The notes below the pieces were generated by a model. That model worked only from the letters and a program-made list of their open reading frames with translations. It ran no database searches and had not been told where the DNA came from. Made by a program: the position numbers and the translations under genes. DNA of 64,000 bases from Mytilisepta virgata (taxonomy: Eukaryota > Mollusca > Bivalvia > Mytilida > Mytilidae). The stretch lies in NCBI GenBank assembly GCA_028015205.1, contig CM051520.1:66472694-66536693 (forward strand), written 5' to 3'. This document shows positions 11,801-22,100 of this stretch, piece after piece (within the stretch, counting starts at the first letter, position 1; the number at the start of each line of letters is the position of its first letter).

Positions 11801-12249
11801 AATGCACTTGTGAAAGAAACGCGGGTTGATGGGTGCTTCGAAAACAATTTCCAGGTTCTGGAGATGGCTAGATAAATTTGAACTGGAAGCAAAAAACCGG
11901 CATAGGGTTTGAAGAATGATGTAAAGAAAAGAAACCTGTGACATTAAAGCAACTAGGACGAGGGTCTCCAGACCTCTATACGACTCTCCAGACCTCTATA
12001 CGCCACCTGGTTATGTGCCCGGTGAAAATAAATGAATGATTAACTATGAACAAGAGATGTTCTGTGGAATAATATCGAGGCCAGCTTTGATTTTTTTCTT
12101 GTGCAATTTTTTTTAGAAGCAATGCTTTCTCTGATTACATAACGCTACGCCACTGTTTTAATCCTTCAAAGAATCAAATGGTTGCGGCTTGGACCGCTAA
12201 ATGTACAAAAATAAATATTTAGATACGAGTACTGATACTGTCATGGCCT

Positions 12250-12540
12250 ACTGTTTTTGAAGATTGGTTGGCTTGGAGTCAGAATAATGTGTCCGGAGTA
12301 GGTTGACATGTCTTTTTGCGGACTATTACACATGTACTCGTGTATAAGCACGCTAAAAATCTAACTAAGCGTGGTGGTCTAGTATAAAACAGGGTCCATA
12401 TTCATACTATATCAATATGTTCTCATCTTGATATGTTTTATACATCAGAGTGTCGGGATAGATAAGATTGGAGGTTTGGGTTCCTATAAAACCGATATAA
12501 CCCCACCACTGTTCAGTGTCTGTACCCAGTCAAACTATAC
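12250..12540 (+). repeat. Interspersed repeat copy in intron 1 of the acetyltransferase gene
   Basis: It contains GGAGTCAGAATAATGTGTCC, GTGGTGGTCTAGTATAAAAC-like and ACCGATATAACCCCACCACTG segments shared with diverged copies at 941-1090 and, inverted, at about 42590-42700. The 81-codon frame starting at 12428 is in this repeat and is not called. Confidence 0.55.
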
Positions 12541-12772
12541 TGACTCTGTTGAGTTTATTTTTGTGATTTGTTTTGGTAATTTTGATTTTGAAAGAATTTT
12601 TTATTTTTTGTACGACCCGTCGTGTATCCTATTGTCCTTCCGCTTGGTATACATGTATATAAACTGCAATTAACACACGTATTTGTACAATTGTCAATGG
12701 CAAACGTCTGAAGATGTTAAATATAAATCAATCTGTACTATTTCCATCGTAATATTTATTTATTTCTTCTAG

Positions 12773-13006
12773 GTCGGGTTTCAATTTATAAGCATTGTTG
12801 ACGAAGGGAAAACACTAGTATTCAGAGGCGGTCGCATTTCCAAACAGTATGAAGGTGTTGGTATTACGGGAGCCATGTTGAGATGGTTTGATGAAGGTCA
12901 ACCGTTACACAAACCAGATATTTTGTACTATGCTATTGGAAGTGTTTCACCTGGAACTTTGGACAGCGAAATAGAAAAAGGAAAATTTAACGAGGTCCTC
13001 AGACAA
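12773..13006 (+). CDS. NAT16 / histidine N-acetyltransferase-like protein, exon 2 of 3
   Basis: The exon is bounded by TTTCTTCTAG (ending 12772) and a GTAGGT donor at 13007; 234 nt, phase 0 at both ends. It encodes residues 63-140. VGFQFISIVDEGKTLVFRGG continues the GNAT sheet, and the segment RISKQYEGVGITGAMLRWF carries the (R/Q)-x-x-G-x-(G/A) acetyl-CoA loop of the GNAT fold, here Y-E-G-V-G-I. It then reads DILYYAIGSVSPG, typical of the same family. There are no internal stops. Confidence 0.85.
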
Positions 13007-13481
13007 GTAGGTACTATATGAAACATACCACTGGCTTGCTTTTGTGGCAATCCCTACAGTTATTTATAAATTTACGCTATATTCCGTCTCGTCTCGATGA
13101 AAATATAGACTGGTCTACTAGACAACCAATATTTTTCAGTAAATTAAATGCTTTCAAGTTCACTATTTGACATCATTCTAGGTTTTTATCGTATCATAAC
13201 ACATTTATTATCTTGATTGTATTAAAATGTGTTATATATGTTCAAAGTACAATTTTTTTTTATAAAAGTAGGGATTCACGCCCCTCAGGCAAAACTTACT
13301 TTACTTGTTTAGACCCGATTGGATGTATTGCTCACAATATTTCGATGGTTGTTTTTGGATTTCCGACGTTTATAGTTTTGGCCAAGAACATACTTGTGGA
13401 TTAAATGTAATCTGGATATTTACATTGTATGTAGGAGATTTAGGGTGCGCAATTATTTTATTTTAATTTGTTTTATTATAG

Positions 13482-14033
13482 GAAGTACGTTTTTACAAGG
13501 CAAGTGTTCCAAAACTGAGATTACAACAAAAGAAAGAAAGAGACAATGAAATAACTACACGTGTTTTGAATAATAAAGCCCTCAGTCAATATTTCATGTC
13601 AGAAGCTTTGAACACACTACTATTTAAACAAGGGCGTGTCATTGTTGATGGGGTCCCGTATCGAATAGTTCCATCAAATGCGTCATTAATGTTACATGAG
13701 AAAACAAGATGCCTTGGCTCAGAATTGGATTCACCTGAGATAGCTTTGCTGAGCTTTGGATCTTACTTCAGAACTCCAATTGCTCTTCTTTGTAACTTAG
13801 ATTTTTATGGTAACTTCTCAAGGCTAGACCATCACGTTCACCACTATGTAAACAACTTCGATATTCATCATGTTCACAAGACAGACTATGATAATTGTAT
13901 TATACGGTGTTCGTGTCCTCCGACAACAGATTGGAACTATGTTTCTACCGTAATGAATAAGTTTGATTTTAGTTCAGTAGATGTAGAAGGGCCTGGATAT
14001 ATTTGTGCCGAGAGAAAGGTTAAAGTGTATTGA
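13482..14033 (+). CDS. NAT16 / histidine N-acetyltransferase-like protein, exon 3 of 3
   Basis: The acceptor TTTTATTATAG ends at 13481. The frame begins EVRFYKASVPKLRLQQKK and runs 183 residues to TGA at 14031-14033. This C-terminal half includes VIVDGVPYRIVPSNASLML, then HEKTRCLGSELDSPEIALLS and LDFYGNFSRLDHHVHHYVNN. Vertebrate NAT16-type proteins likewise carry a C-terminal extension beyond the GNAT core. It has several histidines (HHVHHYVNNFDIHHVH); whether they bind metal or are just composition is unknown. The total of 323 residues is near the family length. No polyadenylation signal close to the stop is convincing. Confidence 0.85.
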   Translation, partial: EVRFYKASVPKLRLQQKKERDNEITTRVLNNKALSQYFMSEALNTLLFKQGRVIVDGVPYRIVPSNASLMLHEKTRCLGSELDSPEIALLSFGSYFRTPIALLCNLDFYGNFSRLDHHVHHYVNNFDIHHVHKTDYDNCIIRCSCPPTTDWNYVSTVMNKFDFSSVDVEGPGYICAERKVKVY

Positions 14034-14395
14034 AGAAATTTGTTTATCAGAAGATAATATTGCAAGAAGATTCATTATTGTATCAACTGTTGCGCTCTAA
14101 TTAATCATACAGAATTACGCGGTGATATAGACATTTATGATATAGACATAATCTTTCGATCATTTTAATTAATGTCTGGAGCTGGCATGTCAGTAACTGC
14201 TAGTAGTCCTTTGTTAATATATATTGATCATTGTCATTTTGCTTAGTTTCTTCTGTTACCTTTTTTTAACATCGGACTCGGACATCTTTTGAACTGAGTT
14301 TTACTGTGTGTATCGCTGTGTGCTTTAGTTTATTCCTCATTGGCTAGAGGTATAGGGGGAGGGTTGAGATCCCACAAAAAATGTTTAACCCCTCG

Positions 14396-14660
14396 GCATT
14401 TTTGCGCCTGTCCCAAGTCAGGAAGCTGTTAGTCTTGTGTGTTTTTTAGATTTTAGTTCGTTTTTATGTTTCGGAGTTTAGTGTGTCGTCCATTTTGCTG
14501 AACTAGTATACATTATTGTTTAGGGGCCAGCTGAAGCCCGCCTCCGGGTGTGGGATTTTTTCACTGCGTTGAAGACCCAATTGGTAGCCTTGAGCTGTTT
14601 TCTGCTCTTTGGTCGGGTCGTTGTCTCTTTAACACATTCCCCCGTTTCCATTCTCTATTC
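14396..14660 (+). repeat. Mussel-type interspersed repeat, forward copy
   Basis: About 265 bp (GCATTTTTGCGCCTGTCCCA, GGGGCCAGCTGAAGCCCGCC, GGTAGCCTTGAGCTGTTTTC) match the reverse complement of 16591-16855 closely. I recognise the family as very common in Mytilus sequences (from memory). Its class is uncertain: no A-box/B-box promoter or TIRs were identified. Confidence 0.85.
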
Positions 14661-14777
14661 GGTTTCATTAAATTTCTTTTCCAAAATCATAGCAAAATAA
14701 AATATTTGGAAACGGTTTTCATAAGTACAGGAATGATAACAAATATGACATTCAACGTTTGACAATAGTCATTCTTA

Positions 14778-14872
14778 TCACTCTAGTGGATTTCATTATA
14801 CAGTTAATAAATGTGTAGTCATGTGTTATCACTCTAGTTGATTTCATTATACAGTTATTTAATGTGTAGTCA
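14778..14872. repeat. 51-bp tandem duplication
   Basis: The unit TCACTCTAGTGGATTTCATT and following bases is repeated at 14778 and 14829 with a few substitutions. Confidence 0.9.
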
Positions 14873-14917
14873 TGCAATAGACCAGAATATTTTTCCCAAG
14901 GCACTGGGAACAGCTTG

Positions 14918-15285
14918 GTGTTCTATTGCCCGAAGCCAACGGCTGAGGGCAATAGAACACTTGAGCGGTTCTCAGTACCAAAAAAAAAATTATGGTCTAT
15001 TGCCTGGCTACACATTCAATAACTGTTTTATTACCTAATGCATGTAGTAGTTTTGGGATGCACGTTTTTGTATTTTCAAAGTTTTGTGATAGAGAGATAA
15101 GAATAAAGTAATTTAAATTGTATTTTTCAAAACAGTTTACAATATACAGTTATTCAAATTGACAAAAGGTCGTCGTTCTATTGCCCGATTGACATAATAG
15201 ACCAATTATAAAGCGGTCCAAAAGGTCGCGGGCAATAGAACGCTACAACAGGCTATAGAACGTCGTTCTATTGCCCGATAGACAA
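14918..15285. repeat. Cluster of inverted TTCTATTGCCCG words
   Basis: TTCTATTGCCCG and its complement CGGGCAATAGAA (or GGGCAATAGAAC) occur in opposing orientation at 14921-14958, 15176-15242 and 15265-15280. They form several potential hairpins, including a tight one around CCGAAGCCAACGGCTGAGGG. This may be a short foldback repeat. No coding potential. Confidence 0.7.
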
Positions 15286-16590
15286 ATTAAAAATTGAAAA
15301 ATGGTTAAAAAATATCTCCAATAGAAAAGTAATTAATATACTATTAGATAATAAAATTATTTAGTATACTTTTATCTTAAAATATTCGCATTAGTTGCAT
15401 TAAATGTTTATAAATTGGCTTAAATTTACGTTAACTACTGAGTATTTTGAAGTTTTGAAAAAGATAAACATAAACATAGTAAAATCGCTGTGCATAAAAT
15501 TGTAAATGTTATTCGTGAGGTAATTCTCATTCAAAGTTGGTTGTAAATTTCAACTTCATAGGATAACGTTGAATTTCAATCCACTAATTTTACAATTGAA
15601 ATGCCCTCTGAGATGACGGCAGGTGCAAAACGTCACTTCCCAATTTCAAAGATCCCACCAACCGTATTGTATTTTAATATTTGTCAGAATCAATTTTTTA
15701 TTGCCTGTTGCAAATATCTAGAGTCTCCAGAAAACTCAAGTAGCAACATTCGAATATACAACTAATATTGGCAAATACTAATTTACAATACAGTTATCTC
15801 TTAAATATTCACCGGAGTCCATAATACAGTACAAGTTACTAGTACATTTTATCTTAAATGTCTTTAATTGCAGATTTCTATGAAATTTTGGTTGACAACT
15901 AGAACATAGGAAACTCCATATGGAACATTTTTTATATCGATGTATTTTGATTATTGTATTTCTAAAAGAAAATTGTCTTAATATTCTTAAAATGAAGATT
16001 TTTTACTGTTGAGCTCATGTAAACATAGCCGAAAATAAACATACGTTCTTAGGTTATTTGTTTTAAAGATTATCAATAAATCTGTGTACCTCGCTTCAAT
16101 TGTATACCTCAAATGATTCATATATAGTTGGTGGTTTTGTTGTTTAATATGGGGGTAAATGTCAATGAGAGACACCCAAAAACAGACTCGGAAAGGTACA
16201 ATAAGGGGTCGTTGTACAGCCTTCGGCATGTGCACACACAGCACGACACACTCTTACATATATTGACCCCGTATAATAACGTTGTAAAGAAATTCGATCA
16301 AAACCACCACATATCCAAAGTAAAACTACACCTAATCTTCGAAAATATAGTAAAGAAAAACGAAAACAATGTCTTCCGAGAGGCTAATAAAACACTTTAA
16401 AATATGACCGGGTCTAAATACATGTAGTGTAATCGTTGTACATGTGACAGTGGTAGGACATGTAAACCAAATGCATACTAGATGTACAAGTAACATGAGT
16501 AAAGTAGAAACCAGTAAAATATTGATTTTGAATGTATGTACATATATAATGTGTCTTTTCCAATCACCAATTTGCTGAATCTAGAATAAA
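15286..16590. other. Intergenic, no gene recognised
   Basis: A+T-rich sequence between the acetyltransferase and the TEP promoter. Overlapping frames at 15987-16400 fall in a stretch with CAATGAGAGACACCC and CCTTCGGCATGTGCACAC, which resembles repeat DNA. No domain is recognisable. Confidence 0.5.
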
Positions 16591-16855
16591 GAATGAAAAT
16601 GGGGAATGTGTCAAAGAGACAACAACCCAACCAAAGAGCAGAAAACAGCTCAAGGCTACCAATGGGTCTTCAACGCAACGAGAAAATCCCACACCCGGAG
16701 GCGGGCTTCAGCTGGCCCCTAAACAGTAATGTATACTAGTTCAGCAAAATGGACGGCACACTAAACTCAGAAACATGAAAATGAACCAAAATTAAAAAAC
16801 CACACAAGACTAACAAAGGCTAGGGGTTCCTAACTTGGGACAGGTGCAAAAATGC
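16591..16855 (-). repeat. Mussel-type interspersed repeat, inverted copy
   Basis: Reverse-orientation partner of 14396-14660, with the arms about 1.9 kb apart. Similarity is high along the whole length, with scattered substitutions and short gaps, so a transcript crossing both could form a long duplex. Confidence 0.85.
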
Positions 16856-17416
16856 TACCATTGTTATAATGATAAAATACCAGAGATCGTTAATTAAACA
16901 AGTTAAATTTGCAAAATTCTCTGAATCCTCGGACTTGTGGACAAGTTCTTAATAGTTTCGCTTTTGTTGAGAAACTATTTTGGATTATTTTAAATTTGAG
17001 CACTTTTAGTAAAAAATGCCAAAAATGCAACATCAAAGCTCCATGCGCTCTTACATGTACACAGTTTTTCTCAACTGAATTTGAAATTGACGAGAAAAAG
17101 CATGTGACAGAGTTCAAAAATATATTGTTATAAATGTTCACTGTACATCAAGAACGAGCAAAAGTCTTGGAATGTTCGGATTGCACTTGCATAAATGTTC
17201 ATTTAATATTTATTTGAAAGGCTGGTCAATCATGCACAGTCATAAGATAAGACTGTCAATCCCCGAAATCACTGTATGTTGTTTACAATCTTACCTATTT
17301 ACGCATAATTCTGTCGATAATGTAGATATCATATAAGCACCTCGAGGTCTACTTTGTTTAAAAATAGAAAACTTTAGAAGAGACATGTTAAAATGACGTA
17401 CTTTTTGTGATGTCTC

Positions 17417-17602
17417 AACCAATCAAATTGTTTGCTGGATCCTGAGGGGAATCCTTAAAATTGATCAGGATGGTTCTTGATATGACCAACATATTCATGC
17501 ATGAATAACTGTCTGGAAAAAAAGTATATAAACCATTCAGAAACGCACAAATTCTTAATTAGAATCTTATACAATATATAATAATAAGGTGTTTTAAAAG
17601 AG
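17417..17602 (+). promoter_or_regulatory. Putative TEP promoter: CCAAT, kappaB-like site, TATA box
   Basis: A CCAAT box lies at 17419-17423. A kappaB-like decamer GGGGAATCCT (17446-17455) fits the invertebrate Rel consensus GGGRNNYYYY. A TATA box TATATAAA lies at 17525-17532. Transcription would then start near 17555. A donor-like GTAAGTATC at 17602 would pair with the acceptor ending 17992 to remove a 5' UTR intron, leaving the short leader GAAGAACA before the ATG at 18001. The site order fits an immune-inducible gene. These are consensus matches only. Confidence 0.5.
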
Positions 17603-18000
17603 TAAGTATCGTTCTTGGGTAAAAAAGGTTTATGATAAAGTAAATTCTGATATAAATTTGTATTATATTTTAAAACACTTGTGTCATTACAAATTTTTAA
17701 TCGTATTTCGTTTTATATATAAAAACCTAAGTAAATCATAGTTTGAAATGATTCCACATCTATAAAAAAAATTCTTTTGTACTTTAACTACTAGGAGATT
17801 AACGCTTTGACAAATGTTTGAAAAATTGATAGCTTTAAATGCATCATAAATTCACGATGACGGCCTTTGAGTGACCTAAAGCTGTAAACATTTGCATTAA
17901 TAAAGTAAATCTTGTACAAGGTGATGTATAACCGCCTAAAGCAGGTTGTTTCTTTACTTATATACGTTGATTTTCATTTTTAATATTAATAGGAAGAACA

Positions 18001-18065
18001 ATGAAGAGAGAGGGATTAATTTTGCTATTGGTTTTATCTGTGATAGTGGAGATATCTGCCAAAAA
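18001..18065 (+). CDS. TEP exon 1: signal peptide
   Basis: MKREGLILLLVLSVIVEISA is a clear secretory signal: a positively charged start, a hydrophobic core and a small residue (Ala20) before the likely cleavage. It is followed by Lys and a split codon. The donor GTAAGT begins at 18066, phase 2. The match in phase to the exon at 33882 supports their joining across a 15.8-kb intron; no better acceptor-exon was found in between. Confidence 0.85.
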
Positions 18066-19069
18066 GTAAGTACTTTTAGTGGGTTTTTTTTTGGTATTTA
18101 GGAATATTTCTTTGTAGCTTGAAGATAATACCCATACCCTGTTTCACTACCACAAAATGTAATTTTATGAAAATCATAAATTTCTTTAAAAATAAATAAA
18201 TAAAACAACCGCAATTCTGTTTTTTTTTTTTTTTTTTTTAAATTCACCAGTTTGTATTGCATGTATGTTAAAATTCTTAGAAACTTTTTGGATGGTTTAA
18301 ACTCTTGAAACAGCTAATTTTGCAATGAAAAATGATTTTGTATTCATTTCAAGTACCGGTTTAGATATATAAATCCTGTTCAGTCTGTTTTTGGTGTGAA
18401 CTGTTTGTTTTGTGTCCAACATCTACCGCTGTAATTCTATTTTAACGCATTACTTCTGTATTCTTATGGTGATTTATAATCCCTTTGAATGTACATGTAT
18501 ATTTATTATAATCATTGCAAGCTAATTTTCGAATCCTTAAAACTGTTGACGTCGAGGTAAATTTTGAATTATTTTGTCCAGTTAAGATGCATCATTAGAT
18601 GAATATTTAAACATAAGGGAAAAAATTATAAGTTTCATGTTTTGAATATGTTGTAAAACTTGTGTGAATATCATTATTAAACGTGGAAATAAAAAATGAC
18701 ACGATATATTGCGAAACTACGTGTATAGAAATCTAAAGCAAGAATTTGAAAAGAAACTGCTTGGCTAAAAGCGTGACATATTTGTCTTATGATACACTGT
18801 ATTCTGTAGCACTTTAATAATCACTGTTTAAAAGTTTAGATCAACCATACCTATCATACTTAAAACATACTTCGCCTTAACACCACTCACCTACAAGTGT
18901 ACCATGCCTACTAAGATACCAAGATCATACAGTAGCTGATCTATTTTACGTACATATCAAGCTAATGCCCATCTTAAATTTATTTCTCACAGTGGTTTGA
19001 TGATATTTTCCTTTTCTAAAAGTCTGATCACCGGCTAGGCTGATGCAGATTAAAGCTCTATATAAGCAA

Positions 19070-19112
<43 letters not shown>

Positions 19113-22100
19113 ACTAAAGTCAGATTGTCATAATGTCAGTGACAGAAAACTGTAATGTCGATGTCTACTGACTACACGTAATTCATTTAATCATGTTTAT
19201 AATGCGAAAATATCCAATATGATTATCTGAACCGTGCGTTCCCAATTTTTAGCTCACCTCGCCCAAATAGCCATCTATGCTTTGGCATTACTTTGCGTCT
19301 GTTGTCCGTTCGTCTTTCCATATTTTATCATCTGAACCAATCTGTGCAGGATTGACTTGTGGAAATGTGGCTGTATAAGTTCCTTATTTTGTGTTGATCG
19401 GGCAGCGTGTATGACGGTTACAGTGGCGCATATGTCTGTATTGAAGGCTTTTGGGAAATTACAATTTCATATCATCTCTGGTTAAACTACAAGGCTAATA
19501 ACAACCACACTTAACAGGACCAATTTAAACAGCTACTCCATTTCAACCTGATCAGCTGAAAAAAACTTTTACGTAGGCAATTCTTGATTCTGAATGGTCA
19601 AATTTTCAAATTTCTTCTCTAAAACTACAATGCAAAATCTTTTCAAGTTTTAGAGTAACGATGATTGCTATATCCTCTTTAAGGGTTCTATATTTTTGTT
19701 GATCGGGTAGCATATATGGCAAAGTTAAAGTGGCACCTACAAGTTTTGTATTGAAGCCTATGGGAAATAATCTCCTCTGGAACTACGAGATCAGTAATAA
19801 CCAAACTTTACAGGAATAATGTGTGGAAGGTCGTTATAAAAAAGTCCTCATTTCATTTGGACTGGATGAAAAATACGGCCGCCACAGACAATTCTTAATT
19901 CTGATTGGTAAAATTTTAAAATTTCTTGTTTTCTAAAACTGCAAAGCCAAATCTTTATTAAAATGATAATTGGGAAATGCTCTTCAAAGATTTAGTGTTG
20001 ATCGGGTGGCATACACGGCGGCTACAGTGGCGAGTAGGTTTGCATTGAAGCCTATATATACATGTATGGGAAATCACAATTTCAGCATCTTCTCTTATGC
20101 TACATAAACCAATCTTGCACGGTATTAGTATATGGAAGGTCCTTTTCATTTCAAGCCTTGATATACAAATAAATGAAATATGCAATAAGTTATCTGTTTC
20201 ATTATCCAGGCGAGGGGTTCAAGCTCATTTGAGCATCTAGTTTAATTGTTCTAATTAATTTTGGATATCATAATCTGTTTAAACAAAGGGATCAGGTTTT
20301 TTTTAGAAGATTTGGATATCTATAACACTAGTTTAGCCCAGTCACTGTTAAAAATCTAGACCAGTTCAAGCCTGACCATTTTTTGTATTTGATTTGTAAT
20401 TTGCCGGCCTTTCTACTGTTTATATAGTTCGGATGAAGGGCATGGTGCTGTTTATTTATTGGGATATCAGTCTTAATTTTTATACCGTTGTCTGGAAGTT
20501 TTTGTTCTTTTTTCCTTGTCATTTTACTTTAAATTATCTCATATGCGCTGGATTCCCTGAATAGCGATTGGTACAGTTTAACAAAATTAATTATAAATAA
20601 TTCTTTTATACATGTTATAAATATTTCAAAATTAATCATATTCGGCACTTCTAAAGAATAAAAAAAATGTTAATTTTGGTTGATTATTTTATTAGCAAGT
20701 ATAACCATATTCCAACGAAAATATTTATTATACATGTAAATTATGTATAGCATTGTTATAGTATTTCTTGTTAAATATATTATTGTATGTACGTACAGTT
20801 ATAGTGCAAGTGTACTCAAGAACTCAGCTGGAAACAGAATTCTTCTAGTCATTCATGCATAAAAGTGGTATCCGGCAAACTTAAGTACACTACAATAACT
20901 GCTCATAATAAATGCATCTAAACATCAGTTAAGATTATAATAAAATAACTCCAATCAGACCGTATATTTTGGGAATTTATTAAACGATAGAAACAAAGTA
21001 TTACGCACTTTTAGGGTTTGAGTTCGATCAGAGGTCCTAAAACGAACCTGTTCTCTTCATACATATATAGTACCTCCAAAACTCCATGTCGCAGCATTAA
21101 CTGAGATTTATACATGTGTTATATGACTGTGATATCATAATGGTCGTGACAACCAAAAATTATAAATGTTGATATCTTATGGACAAGACAAGATACAGGA
21201 AAGGTCAACAATGACGTACCAATCACTTAACATGAAACCCTACAAAAGAGCACAAAAAATTGCATAAACTGCTTGGAACATGCAGTCGCATGATGAATAC
21301 ATGTATATTTTTTTGCTTGAAATATTTTTCTTTTAATTTTTATGTATGGTATTCCGTTCATCCTCATTGTGAATACCTATCCTCCAATATTTTGCATATT
21401 TACATTATGACCATTCATTCTTTTATCTTGAAATACAACTGGGTTATTTTGCCACAAACTTTTTCTACATTGGACATTGTAATTAATTTCAGTCCTTGTG
21501 TTTGTTTACGTGTAATCAATTTCACGTTGTCTTTCCTTGACATTTAATGTTACATTTGTGACATTGTTAACCCGTTTATTTGATGTTTTAAGCACATTTT
21601 ACAAATTATATCGTACCTCTCCGTGACATTTATCAGTTAAGGTTTGTATACCTGCTGTAGTCCATTTTTATGACCTGAAATAGTGGTATGTGTCATATGA
21701 TTTTGCAAACCTTGATATATGTATTAATGATTTATAATTTTGTGAAAAAAAACATCGGAAAAATCTTCATCTTGTAAATATAACAGTACCCTTTACACCA
21801 GGTAAAGGTTTAAAAAAATGTTATTCCATACAATTACATATTCATATGTAAATATAGTTTTTGACAGTCATTTCACTAATGTTTTTTTCTTTTTTTCCGT
21901 TTTTCATTTGACGTTTCTGTGTATTTTCCTTTTTAGCTCACCTGACCCAAAGGGTCAAGTGAGCTTTTCTCATCACTTGGCGTCCGTCGTCCGTCGTCGT
22001 CCGTCGTCCGTCGTCCGTTAACTTTTACAAAAATCTTCTCCTCTGAAACTACTGGGCCAAATTGAACCAAACTTGGCCACAAGCATCATTAGGGTATCTA

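Noticed and set aside
13213..13404. 63-codon frame in intron 2 of the acetyltransferase
   Set aside because: The acetyltransferase frame is continuous between 13006 and 13482 without it; no domain; probably repeat DNA.
21003..21050. tRNA-like GAGTTCGATC T-loop
   Set aside because: No acceptor stem, anticodon arm or D-arm could be folded around it.
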